From positions 1 to 64,000 of the forward strand of contig UQHB01000003.1 of NCBI GenBank assembly GCA_900540735.1: a stretch of DNA of 64,000 nt. Direction: 5' to 3'. Below, piece after piece: positions 24,842 through 31,232 of the stretch (positions are counted from its first letter, which is position 1; each line of letters starts with the position of its first letter). Under the pieces are notes generated by a model. The model was not told the DNA's origin and searched no databases. It saw only the letters and a program-made list of their open reading frames with translations. The translations under genes and the position numbers were made by a program. The stretch comes from an uncultured Megasphaera sp. (GTDB lineage: Bacteria; Bacillota; Negativicutes; Veillonellales; Megasphaeraceae).

Positions 24842-25336
24842 TCATGGCTCAAACTCTTTGCCGCAAAACGGGCAAGTAATATGTTTATGTTTCTTTTCTG
24901 TTGGCTCTACGTCATGGAAAAAGTCGTCTGTTAATGGTTCATCGTTTTCTTTTTCAGTAAATCCAAAGTCGCTCATATTAAAGTCAAATGTAACTTTTTC
25001 AAGTTCTTCGTCGAGTTTGGTAAAATCCCAACCAGACATTTCAGCCACTTTGTTATCTGCCAGTCGAAAGGCTTTTATCTGTTCCGGCGTGAGGTCGTCC
25101 GCAATGATACACGGCACCGTTTCCATGCCTAGCTGTTGTGCTGCTTTGAGTCTTGTATGACCCGCTACAATAACGCCATCCTTATCAAGGATAATAGGCA
25201 CTTTAAAGCCAAACTTTTCAATACTGTTAGCAACGTACTCGACGGCTTCGTCATTGTTACGAGGGTTGTTCTCGTAAGGTATTAAGTCAGAAGTTTTTTT
25301 TCGGTGATTTTTAATTTTTCCATTGTTTATCCTCAC
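24842..25336 (-). CDS. ParB/sulfiredoxin-like nuclease-domain protein with C-terminal CPFCG (DpdB-like partner)
   Basis: 164 aa. ParB N-terminal domain: SDLIPYENNPRNND, ILDKDGVIVAGHTRLKAAQQ, FRLADNKVAEMSGW. The C-terminus ends in a half zinc-finger (TCPFCGKEF). The visible start is GTG 25336. An ATG at 25325 with a better SD (GAGG, seven bases) reads MEKLKITEKK and would join this frame if the A8 run at 25294-25301 had one more A. The bacterial dpd cluster also pairs DpdA with a ParB-like ATPase (DpdB). First gene of the operon. Confidence 0.75.
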   Translation of the reverse strand: MRINNGKIKNHRKKTSDLIPYENNPRNNDEAVEYVANSIEKFGFKVPIILDKDGVIVAGHTRLKAAQQLGMETVPCIIADDLTPEQIKAFRLADNKVAEMSGWDFTKLDEELEKVTFDFNMSDFGFTEKENDEPLTDDFFHDVEPTEKKHKHITCPFCGKEFEP

Positions 25337-25346
25337 TTTTTTAGGT

Positions 25347-25523
25347 AATGCAAAAAGCCCTATCGATTAGGATAGAGCTTTTTACGATATATAATTCATT
25401 AAGAGGAGCGTGTCCGGCAAGGGAAATCAGGTGCTAACTGAATTCAGAATGGATAAGACGTATATCAGGCAGCGCACCTTTATACGTCGGGTGTTCTTTT
25501 GTATTTCCCTCGCTTTCCACGCT
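25347..25523 (-). ncRNA. Structured RNA (three nested helices plus pseudoknot) ending in an intrinsic terminator
   Basis: Read on the minus strand the stretch folds as follows. P1 is AGCGTG (25523-25518) with CACGCT (25412-25407). P2 is an 11-bp helix (25513-25503 with 25427-25417, one G-U). P3 is an 8-bp hairpin GACGTATA (25488-25481) with TATACGTC (25464-25457). A 6-bp pseudoknot joins AGGTGC in the P3 loop (25479-25474) to GCACCT (25434-25429). A terminator hairpin (25352-25383) follows, eleven or more bases before the ParB-like start. It could be an attenuator or riboswitch leader of the preQ0 operon, or a separate sRNA. It does not match a preQ1 class I motif. Confidence 0.6.
25352..25383 (-). 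terminator. Intrinsic terminator/attenuator upstream of the ParB-dpdA-que operon
   Basis: AAAAAGC and CTATC pair with GATAG and GCTTTTT around a six-base loop, with one mismatch. A-rich and T-rich flanks make it usable in both directions. It lies only about 16 bases before the first operon gene, so readthrough must be controlled or common. Confidence 0.7.
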
Positions 25524-25535
25524 ACTATAATAACA
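25524..25535 (-). promoter_or_regulatory. Putative -10 region for the structured RNA
   Basis: The minus strand reads TGTTATTATAGT here, offering TATTAT or TATAGT as -10. Either places the start close to the first P1 base at 25523. No good -35 hexamer is present; the last 11-bp repeat occupies that position, which suggests an activated promoter. Confidence 0.4.
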
Positions 25536-25548
25536 CGGCAATAGGCGA

Positions 25549-25592
25549 AAAACACGAACGAAGTGCGAACAAAAAGCGAACAAAACACGAAC
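25549..25592 (-). repeat. Four tandem 11-bp repeats (GTTCG + 6)
   Basis: On the minus strand: GTTCGTGTTTT, GTTCGCTTTTT, GTTCGCACTTC, GTTCGTGTTTT, with no gaps. The 11-base period puts GTTCG on nearly the same DNA face each time, as in operator or iteron arrays. They lie directly upstream of the putative -10 of the structured RNA. Confidence 0.75.
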
Positions 25593-25603
25593 TCCGAAAA
25601 AAG

Positions 25604-25630
25604 TTATCCACAATAGGCTAGTTATCCACA
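25604..25630 (+). promoter_or_regulatory. Two perfect DnaA boxes
   Basis: TTATCCACA occurs at 25604-25612 and again at 25622-25630, 18 bases apart in the same orientation. This is the exact consensus DnaA box. With the adjacent 11-bp repeats and A-rich flanks the site could bind host DnaA for replication or for control of the neighbouring promoter. Confidence 0.75.
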
Positions 25631-25673
25631 AAAAATAGCAGAACTAAAGTTTTTTCTACTCTAGTTCTGCTAT
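25629..25673 (-). terminator. Terminator downstream of hicAB
   Basis: Perfect 12-bp inverted repeat ATAGCAGAACTA / TAGTTCTGCTAT (25635-25646 and 25662-25673) with a 15-base loop. On the minus strand it is followed by a T run. It begins four bases after the hicB stop and ends hicAB transcription. Confidence 0.85.
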
Positions 25674-25676
25674 GAT

Positions 25677-26078
25677 TTATCCTTGATTTACTTTTAATTC
25701 GTTCATCAATGCGTTTTGTAACACATTAGAAAAATTAATATTATGTTCTCTTGCAATCGTATCTAACCAACGAGGAATAGAAAGAGTTTTCCTTATGGCT
25801 TTTGTATCATTGTGCTTGCGATATTCTAATGTATCCGCTTTGACAAGTGTAACAATATCTGTATTAGAAACTTTTAAATCCCTTATATTACTTGGTTTTG
25901 GTATTTCCTGTTTTTCTTCTTCTGCGTTCCATAACCATAAATTCAATGCATCTTCCGCCATATCGAACGCTTCTTCTAGCGTATCACCGTCCGTATGAAT
26001 GTTAGGGAAATCTGGAAAATTAATTAAGTAGCCGCCCTCTTCTGCTGGTGTAAAAATAGCTGGATAAATATATTTCAT
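25677..26078 (-). CDS. hicB: HicB-family antitoxin
   Basis: 133 aa. N-terminal degenerate RNase H-like HicB fold (KYIYPAIFTPAEEGGYLINF, DFPNIHTDGDTLEEA) and a C-terminal ribbon-helix-helix-type DNA-binding end (RKTLSIPRWLDTIAREHN). It neutralises HicA and represses the pair's promoter. It lies 60 bases after hicA in transcription order, before a strong terminator. Confidence 0.9.
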   Translation of the reverse strand: MKYIYPAIFTPAEEGGYLINFPDFPNIHTDGDTLEEAFDMAEDALNLWLWNAEEEKQEIPKPSNIRDLKVSNTDIVTLVKADTLEYRKHNDTKAIRKTLSIPRWLDTIAREHNINFSNVLQNALMNELKVNQG

Positions 26079-26138
26079 GGTTTATCACTCCTCCTGTAAC
26101 GTCCCACAAAAAAATATTAGAGCAAGAACACAAGGCTT

Positions 26139-26324
26139 TTATTTAAGCCCTGCGTCCTTCAAAATCCCTTGAACGGTTCCCGTACGAATTTCTTTCGCTC
26201 CATGTCTTGGTATTGCAAATTCTTTACCAGTCATAGGGCTGTACCACATGTCATGATTACTGCCATGCCGAATACATTTGCATCCGTTCTTTTTCAGGAT
26301 TTTTATTAGCTCTGATATTTTCAT
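26139..26324 (-). CDS. hicA: HicA-family mRNA interferase toxin
   Basis: 61 aa, normal for HicA. Double-stranded-RNA-binding-like fold with KCIRHGSNHDMWY containing the catalytic His, then FAIPRHGAKEIRTGTV. SD AAAGGAG precedes ATG 26324. It cleaves mRNA when HicB is lost. Lower GC than its neighbours, consistent with a mobile accessory module. Confidence 0.9.
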   Translation of the reverse strand: MKISELIKILKKNGCKCIRHGSNHDMWYSPMTGKEFAIPRHGAKEIRTGTVQGILKDAGLK

Positions 26325-26353
26325 TAATTCATCTCCTTTGTTTTTATATGTAT

Positions 26354-26382
26354 ATTATAATACGTAATATTACGTAAGTCAA
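26354..26382 (-). promoter_or_regulatory. hicAB promoter with palindromic operator in the spacer
   Basis: On the minus strand TTGACT (26382-26377), a 17-base spacer and TATAAT (26359-26354) form a near-consensus sigma-70 promoter. The spacer contains the perfect 16-bp palindrome TACGTAATATTACGTA (26361-26376). A bound repressor would block RNA polymerase. Confidence 0.85.
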
Positions 26383-26389
26383 TAGTTTT

Positions 26390-26405
26390 TACATAATATT
26401 ACGTA
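26390..26405. promoter_or_regulatory. Second HicB-type operator half-perfect copy
   Basis: TACATAATATTACGTA differs at one base from the palindrome in the hicAB promoter and is centred 29 bp upstream of it. Two copies suggest cooperative binding by the HicB tetramer or the HicAB complex. Confidence 0.65.
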
Positions 26406-26421
26406 TCTCTTTTTTGTGTTA

Positions 26422-26934
26422 TTATCCTACATTCTCCAGAAAGATAAAATTCAATCTCGTCTGTTCTGCCTTCGTACCAAAAATAATTTCCGTTATGTCT
26501 TGTACGGCTTTCATGCCTATTTTCTGGCAATTACGCTCGCCGAAATTCAGCTGCATGCCGACTTGGCTCCAGCGGTATCCTTCAATAAACTTGAGACGCA
26601 CAACTTGTTCCGCTGTGCCGTCTAAGGACTGTAATGCCCTATCAAGTTGTGCCAGCCTTGTCTTTATATTACGCCTGTCTTGCTCTAGGGAATCGAGTTT
26701 GCCTTGCATATTCATCAATTTATCCGCCCCTCGTTCTACGGCATTCAAGTCTTCCGCTGCATTACCGCCGCCAGAAAACGGCTCAAGGCTTGGACTCTTT
26801 GGACCACCAAACGTTGTTATTTCTGCTTTCAAGTCTTCGATTTCCATGCCAAGCGTATCAATTCGTGCATTAAGTTTATGATAGTTCCGCAAATATCCAA
26901 ACACTGCATTTTCATAGTCGTTATATTGACGCAT
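26422..26934 (-). CDS. RinA/ArpU-like phage late transcription regulator
   Basis: 170 aa. Long N-terminal coiled coil (YHKLNARIDTLGMEIEDLKAEI, LDSLEQDRRNIKTRLAQLD), then a sigma-70-region-4-like HTH (QVVRLKFIEGYRWSQVGMQL). This architecture is that of the ArpU/RinA proteins that activate late phage genes. It sits right after an intrinsic terminator and ahead of the late operon. AGGAGG SD nine bases before ATG. Confidence 0.7.
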   Translation of the reverse strand: MRQYNDYENAVFGYLRNYHKLNARIDTLGMEIEDLKAEITTFGGPKSPSLEPFSGGGNAAEDLNAVERGADKLMNMQGKLDSLEQDRRNIKTRLAQLDRALQSLDGTAEQVVRLKFIEGYRWSQVGMQLNFGERNCQKIGMKAVQDITEIIFGTKAEQTRLNFIFLENVG

Positions 26935-26953
26935 GTTGTGCTACCTCCTACGG

Positions 26954-26982
26954 AAAAACCGTGGGGCTAGCCATGCCCCACG
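26954..26982 (-). terminator. Intrinsic terminator between the early operon and the late regulator
   Basis: Perfect 8-bp stem CGTGGGGC (26960-26967) / GCCCCACG (26975-26982), seven-base loop. On the minus strand it is followed by GTTTTT. It separates the long early operon from the RinA-like gene, which must be reached by readthrough, antitermination or its own promoter. Confidence 0.85.
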
Positions 26983-27010
26983 CTATGCAATGCCTGAATG
27001 AATATCCCTG

Positions 27011-27268
27011 TTAACCGCCGTTGGTCATGTATCCCCTGCGTCGGTGCGCCTCAGATTCTTTACGCATATCGACACAATAGATGCCAGTCCCTAGTAAGTC
27101 ATGTAATTTAATAAATACCTCTTGGTCGTGAATGACGGCCATATACTTGTCTGGCCTTCCTGTCCAATGTTTTCGCAGGTCGTGCTTGTCTAGGAACTCG
27201 TCCAGTTTCTCCAGCGGCGTCGGTTTCTTGTCGCTTAGATTAATGCCAATATCGATGTATACTTTCAA
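27011..27268 (-). CDS. Hypothetical phage protein
   Basis: 85 aa, last gene of the early operon. Visible: KVYIDIGINLSDKKPTPLEK, then DKYMAVIHDQEVFIKLHDLL. No recognised domain. Small charged alpha/beta protein. Confidence 0.55.
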   Translation of the reverse strand: MKVYIDIGINLSDKKPTPLEKLDEFLDKHDLRKHWTGRPDKYMAVIHDQEVFIKLHDLLGTGIYCVDMRKESEAHRRRGYMTNGG

Positions 27269-27279
27269 CGGTCATCACC

Positions 27280-27519
27280 TCAATTTATTTGCTCAAACGC
27301 ACAATGCAACGCATGGCGTGCATCTTCCAGGTTACCGAATTTAGCTATTTTATATGTAGTATCATCATACATAGCCATCATGAAGTATTTTGTTTCGTCC
27401 TCTGTCTTGTCTTCTATTTTTTCAATAAATATTTGTAGTAATCCTACGGTGGTAATAATACAATCGCCTATCTTAATAAACTTCGTGGTGTTGTCTTTCT
27501 CTTTGTCCGTTTTATTCAT
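27280..27519 (-). CDS. Hypothetical phage protein
   Basis: 79 aa. Begins Lys/Asp-rich, then FIKIGDCIITTVGLLQIFIE, resembling small proteins with a ligand-like beta strand core, and ends in a helix (LEDARHALHCAFEQIN). Coupled by a four-base ATGA overlap to the RusA gene. Function not recognised. Confidence 0.55.
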   Translation of the reverse strand: MNKTDKEKDNTTKFIKIGDCIITTVGLLQIFIEKIEDKTEDETKYFMMAMYDDTTYKIAKFGNLEDARHALHCAFEQIN

Positions 27520-27980
27520 CTTTGAGCCTCCTTCTTCCTGATGACATACGGGTCTAAGTCATAACTAATGTCGTCTGGCGGCAGCGAACATAGATATATT
27601 TCAGTCCGTGGGTTTACCGCGTCAATCCCTGCGATATGGCTCCCATCTTTGCGCACGATGAGTCTATCGTCCGTAATAACGCCGCACGTCTGTAGTATGT
27701 CTTGTGTCGCCTGCTCTAAGCCTATCAAGTCCGGCCACCACCTACGGTCTGGCAAGTAATACAAAGCCGTCATTCGCATCGGCCAGTCTAGTGGTTCTTT
27801 CGGCTTGCAGCGTTTTAATTGCCACCGTGCCAACTCCTCGTATTGTTGGTAGGTCTTACTGGGCAACAACTTAGGTATTTGCTTTCTGCCTAGCCTTACA
27901 AAGATAATCTTGCCGCTGTTCTTTTTCGTAGCAGGGCGGCCTTTAATCACGCCCCGCCACATTACTATGCTTCGTTCCAT
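27516..27980 (-). CDS. rusA: RusA-family Holliday junction resolvase
   Basis: 154 aa. GRPATKKNS at the N-terminus and WWPDLIGLEQATQDIL...DDRLI carry the acidic catalytic residues of RusA. It resolves recombination and replication intermediates before packaging. The first Met (27980) overlaps the previous gene; a second Met at 27962 (MWRGVIKGR) is the alternative start. Neither has a strong SD. Confidence 0.85.
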   Translation of the reverse strand: MERSIVMWRGVIKGRPATKKNSGKIIFVRLGRKQIPKLLPSKTYQQYEELARWQLKRCKPKEPLDWPMRMTALYYLPDRRWWPDLIGLEQATQDILQTCGVITDDRLIVRKDGSHIAGIDAVNPRTEIYLCSLPPDDISYDLDPYVIRKKEAQR

Positions 27981-28336
27981 AATCTGATAGCCTCGTTTAT
28001 TTTACTTGCTTCCGGACCTCTTGCCCCACATTCTTGGCAATATACTTGATACGTGCCTTTTTCATGTAAAATATTGAGTTCGTCTTTTTCACCGCAAAAT
28101 GGGCAGCTTCGCCGTCCTTTTTCAACACGAACATCCTTTATATCCGTATTGAGCAGGCATCCTAGCCCATATAATGTTAATTCTTCGGGCTGATTGCATG
28201 CTAAATATTTAACTTCTGAGTTGTTTTGTTTAATCGTAAAATAAAAAGGAATCTGAGGGTTGTTTTTGTTCTTGACGACAATAATGTCACCAACTTCGGC
28301 GTTACATTTCTCTATAATTTCTTCAAGAATAGTCAT
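27965..28336 (-). CDS. Lar-like zinc-ribbon protein
   Basis: 123 aa. The C-terminal half has CPFCGEKDELN ... YQVYCQECGARGP ... EAIRLWN, the Lar/restriction-alleviation zinc-ribbon pattern with two CxxC pairs. The N-terminal half (GDIIVVKNKNNPQIPFYFTI) is a separate small beta domain. Lar in Rac prophage alleviates type I restriction; whether this one does is unknown. Confidence 0.7.
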   Translation of the reverse strand: MTILEEIIEKCNAEVGDIIVVKNKNNPQIPFYFTIKQNNSEVKYLACNQPEELTLYGLGCLLNTDIKDVRVEKGRRSCPFCGEKDELNILHEKGTYQVYCQECGARGPEASKINEAIRLWNEA

Positions 28337-28340
28337 GTCT

Positions 28341-29033
28341 TTACTTCCTTTCTATGCTTTTATTCCAAGCTTTAATTGCCTGTATTCTCGTAAACATTTC
28401 GCCTTTTCCGGGTCCAATAGCACCACAGCTATTGCATTTTACCTGCCATTGTGACGTATTAAAAAGAGTCATTCCAGACGCTGCCACGTTATCGCTGCCA
28501 CAAAATGGGCAAGAAAGAATTTTTAGCTCAGGCTTTACGTTCATCAAATAGTTGAGTCGCTTTGCGATATGCTCCAGCGTCTTTTCGATGCTCCCCTTTC
28601 CCCATGGTTCGCATAAAGTAATAACTTCCTTTGTTCTTGCTTTATCAACATCAATCCCAAAACCTTTCGATAGTTGTTTCACATTTTTCCTAAATACATA
28701 TCGTAACAGCTTGACGTAATGCCGATTTAATTTTAGATAAGCAATCTTTTTACCTATTTCGCCGTCGTAGGTATCCTCTTTGCTACACGTTGTCGTTGCT
28801 GTATATACTTTCCCTCCATTTACTATCAAATCGAGATGGTATATATCGACTCCCAGTCCTAACGCAGGATAATATTTTGTGACTTTATATTTTTGCGTGT
28901 CGAGTAAGGGAAATATTTCTCGCAACGTAGCATCCAAAACACTTTCTTTAAGTACAGCGTTTACCGTTTTCCTATCACCGGAATAGCCTATACTAAAGTG
29001 AATATATTTCATCGGAATCCGTAATAACTTCAT
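28341..29033 (-). CDS. Phage protein with C-terminal Lar-like zinc ribbon
   Basis: About 230 aa from ATG 29033 (SD GGAGGA, ATGA overlap with the upstream gene). The N-terminal 170 residues (KYIHFSIGYSGDRK ... YHLDLIVNGGKVYT) form an unrecognised domain. The C-terminus SCPFCGSDNVAAS ... VKCNSCGAIGPGK ... AIKAWN is again the Lar zinc ribbon. The pair with the neighbouring gene suggests duplication of the ribbon module. Confidence 0.6.
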   Translation of the reverse strand: MKLLRIPMKYIHFSIGYSGDRKTVNAVLKESVLDATLREIFPLLDTQKYKVTKYYPALGLGVDIYHLDLIVNGGKVYTATTTCSKEDTYDGEIGKKIAYLKLNRHYVKLLRYVFRKNVKQLSKGFGIDVDKARTKEVITLCEPWGKGSIEKTLEHIAKRLNYLMNVKPELKILSCPFCGSDNVAASGMTLFNTSQWQVKCNSCGAIGPGKGEMFTRIQAIKAWNKSIERK

Positions 29034-29407
29034 TGTTTCATCCTCCTTGCGTTTTCTCTTCGTTTCTTTTCGGTTGCTAAATGCTCCCATAAGCGATACC
29101 AACATGAGCGGTCATGTTCATCGCCCCAAACTTTCGGGTCGAATGCTGCTTCCCGTTGTTTGTCTGCTAAATCTCGCAACAGGCAATCTATGGTTCCGTC
29201 TTGTAAGTCAGGCAAGGCTTTGAATAAGACATCGCATACCGTACTCGGTGCGTATGTCCTTCGTCCTATTGCGTACCGTGCTGCAAAAACCACGAGGCAA
29301 TGAAAATCGATTGTATCCGCTCGTAACGCATACACGTCACGAGCTTCTTTTCCCTTCATTTCTTCCATCTCCATTCGTTCGGCGACACCATACACGCTAA
29401 GCCACAA
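29030..29407 (-). CDS. Hypothetical phage protein
   Basis: Up to 125 aa; ATGs at 29374 or 29362 are possible because the 5' end overlaps the next gene. The core ALRADTIDFHCLVVFAARYA ... TVCDVLFKALPDL looks like a helical domain with no recognised family. The C-terminus is basic. Confidence 0.5.
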   Translation of the reverse strand: MWLSVYGVAERMEMEEMKGKEARDVYALRADTIDFHCLVVFAARYAIGRRTYAPSTVCDVLFKALPDLQDGTIDCLLRDLADKQREAAFDPKVWGDEHDRSCWYRLWEHLATEKKRRENARRMKQ

Positions 29408-29541
29408 GACATGCCTGCGTTACATTTGCCTTGATAAAACACGCATTCATAACACTCACGTTCTAGGCAATACTGTTGTAACAGTGTTGCAGCTCCTTTC
29501 GCCGCAAAGTCCATACGGCTTTTTTTAGTCATTCCTAGCAT
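29356..29541 (-). CDS. Small Cys-rich phage protein
   Basis: 61 aa from ATG 29541. CLERECYECVFYQGKCNAGM ... CGLACMVSPNEWRWK contains eight Cys and ends in P-x-x-W. The same layout (Cys pairs followed by P..W) recurs at 31047, 34231 and 42808 in this prophage. Probably a small zinc or disulfide fold of unknown role. Confidence 0.55.
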   Translation of the reverse strand: MLGMTKKSRMDFAAKGAATLLQQYCLERECYECVFYQGKCNAGMSCGLACMVSPNEWRWKK

Positions 29542-29546
29542 TTCCG

Positions 29547-30285
29547 TCACTTCCTCCCTCCCCCTCTTGTCAAAGGAGGATTGGTATACCATAAGTCGCG
29601 CGCTATATCATCAGCAACATCCCATAAATCCATTAATTTTCTAGTAAGATAAGTTTCTAAAAAAGGAACTTGTGATAACGCATAAGATACATTGTCGTTG
29701 CGGTAACTTTTTGGACAAGAAACTGGAGATTGGATAGTTAATTCTTGGCCTTCAAAAGTAAGTGTTATTGCATGTCCTTCGTTATCTATCGATAATTCAA
29801 TTTTGTTTTTTTCACCATAGTGACCTTTCTTCCACCACTTCATGCATCCAACGCGCATAAGGCTTAATAGTCTTTTATTATCAAGCTCTTTTGCGTTTTT
29901 GTTTGGCTTTGCTTTCTTGATAAACTTAACAGTAAAACCAAACCCTTCAACAAAGTCGCCAACTGTAATAATTCCTGCATCGGGATTCTTTTCCGCTAGC
30001 AGTGCGTTGATTTCTCCTTTCTTTTTGTCGTATAACGCTTTCGGGAATGCATAACAGTCCCCGAATTATTTCGTCATCATGGTACTTATGTTTCCTAAAA
30101 TCACGTTTAAAGTCTTGGAAATCTATCTTGATTTCCACTTCATACACATATTTGAGGTCGACAATATAAATAAGGTCAGCCTCATACATCCCATAATCTA
30201 GCTTGACGTTTGGAATAACTATGTTTTGCAATCCTAAATGTTTTCCTATCGCTTGTTGTATGTTCCATTCTGTGGGTTTAATCAA
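29547..30285 (-). pseudogene. MmcB/PD-(D/E)XK-like phage nuclease-domain protein, frameshifted
   Basis: The first 75 residues (NVKLDYGMYEADLIYI, KYVYEVEIKIDFQDFKRD) resemble the MmcB-like nuclease fold with its E-x-K core. The frame then runs into unnatural sequence. The correct continuation (DCYAFPKALYDKKKGEI ... GIITVGDFVEGFGF) is in the next frame and stays open to the stop at 29547. Dropping one G from GGGG at about 30059-30062 makes one 246-codon frame. So this is one gene with a single-base insertion, not two small genes. Confidence 0.65.
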
Positions 30286-30297
30286 TTTCCTTTCCTC

Positions 30298-30678
30298 CTA
30301 AATCGCCTGAAATATATACCGCATATTGACAACTGACATCCCTTTCTTTGTCAGCCCTATATTCATTTTTGTGTTGTTGCAAACAAAACGCCTGCAAATC
30401 CAAGGCCGTACCGGGTATATTAAGCATCGCTGGTGCTCGTCATCCCGGAACGGGCATGTCCTGTCCTCTATTGCCATGGAATGCGTATGCACGCCATGTT
30501 GAATAGGTTGTATATGATGTTTTTTGATGTAGTGATATATCACTTTTAACTCGTGGTTTGATACTGGCAAATAGGTGCTGCAACAATTACCACAGCCGAT
30601 ACATTTACCGTTATGTGTAAAATCTATTATCTGTGTAAGGTGTTCGTTGTTCTCCTGTACTGTTTCCAAGCCAATCAT
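30298..30678 (-). CDS. YkgJ-type cysteine cluster protein
   Basis: 126 aa from ATG 30678 (GGAGG SD). CIGCGNCCSTYLPVS, TCPFRDDEHQRCLIY and RPWICRRFVC form the CxxCxxCC-type zinc/iron cluster family (YkgJ/UPF0153). Role unknown; occurs in many Firmicute phages. Confidence 0.75.
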   Translation of the reverse strand: MIGLETVQENNEHLTQIIDFTHNGKCIGCGNCCSTYLPVSNHELKVIYHYIKKHHIQPIQHGVHTHSMAIEDRTCPFRDDEHQRCLIYPVRPWICRRFVCNNTKMNIGLTKKGMSVVNMRYIFQAI

Positions 30679-30679
30679 A

Positions 30680-31036
30680 TTATGTTTCCTCCAATCCAAT
30701 CAAATAATCCAAATACCAGCGTGCCTTCTTCAAGTCTTCAATGCCGTTCTTTTCTTTCCAACGCCATTGATATTTCAGACTGTTACCAATGCAAAACGCC
30801 TCTATCCCAGTCAGGCCATCCGTTGCAGCTTTGATGACATCAATACACTCCAAGCCGCCTTTTTGATAGTGCTTCGGATGATTGACGTGTTCCGTATCGT
30901 ATCTTGGATAATCAGTTAGATATTTTGCGCCGTCGCATTTCTTACAAATCTTGCTATCTTGGTTTCGGCATTTCTTGCATATCGCCCAAACCTTACTGGA
31001 ATTTATCTCCGCAATATCTTTGTCTAAGGTATTCAT
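30680..31036 (-). CDS. DUF3310 phage protein
   Basis: 118 aa from ATG 31036 with an AGGAGG SD six bases upstream. Two CxxC pairs near residues 19-34 (CKKCRNQDSKICKKCDG) precede the DUF3310 domain: HVNHPKHYQKGGLECIDVI, CIGNSLKYQWRWKEKNG, ARWYLDYLI. DUF3310 is common in phage replication regions, sometimes labelled nucleotide-kinase-like. Confidence 0.8.
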   Translation of the reverse strand: MNTLDKDIAEINSSKVWAICKKCRNQDSKICKKCDGAKYLTDYPRYDTEHVNHPKHYQKGGLECIDVIKAATDGLTGIEAFCIGNSLKYQWRWKEKNGIEDLKKARWYLDYLIGLEET

Positions 31037-31046
31037 GTTTCGCCTC

Positions 31047-31232
31047 CTAATCCTCGAAATACCATTCTTTCGGTGCGTGCGTACCATATTCACAGTCAAG
31101 ATATTGACGTAATACGCACGTATAGCAACCGCCATCTTGACCGCCGTTATATCGACGCTCGCAATACTTTTTAATGGCTTTCATGTTCTTTATCATTTTC
31201 GCTTCTTTGTCACTCAATAGACTCACTTCCAA
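31047..31232 (-). CDS. Small Cys-rich phage protein
   Basis: Up to 61 aa. The start is unclear: TTG codons at 31232 and 31217 follow the SD-like GGAAG, and the first ATG is 31196. CERRYNGGQDGGCYTCVLRQ ... PKEWYFED shares the C-C-C / P..W layout of three other small proteins here. Function unknown. Confidence 0.5.
   Translation of the reverse strand: MEVSLLSDKEAKMIKNMKAIKKYCERRYNGGQDGGCYTCVLRQYLDCEYGTHAPKEWYFED

Noticed and set aside
25347..25523. Type III (ToxIN-like) antitoxin RNA
   Set aside because: Only one pseudoknot unit, no tandem RNA repeats, and the downstream gene is ParB-like, not a ToxN nuclease.
25347..25523. preQ1 class I riboswitch
   Set aside because: The fold is far larger than the 34-base preQ1-I element and shows no matching A-rich tail pairing. 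Other classes could not be tested without a covariance search.
25434..25631. 65-residue minus-strand ORF across the hicAB-ParB intergenic region
   Set aside because: It lies on the 11-bp repeats, DnaA boxes and RNA helices; composition is unnatural and there is no good SD. The non-coding features explain the sequence better.
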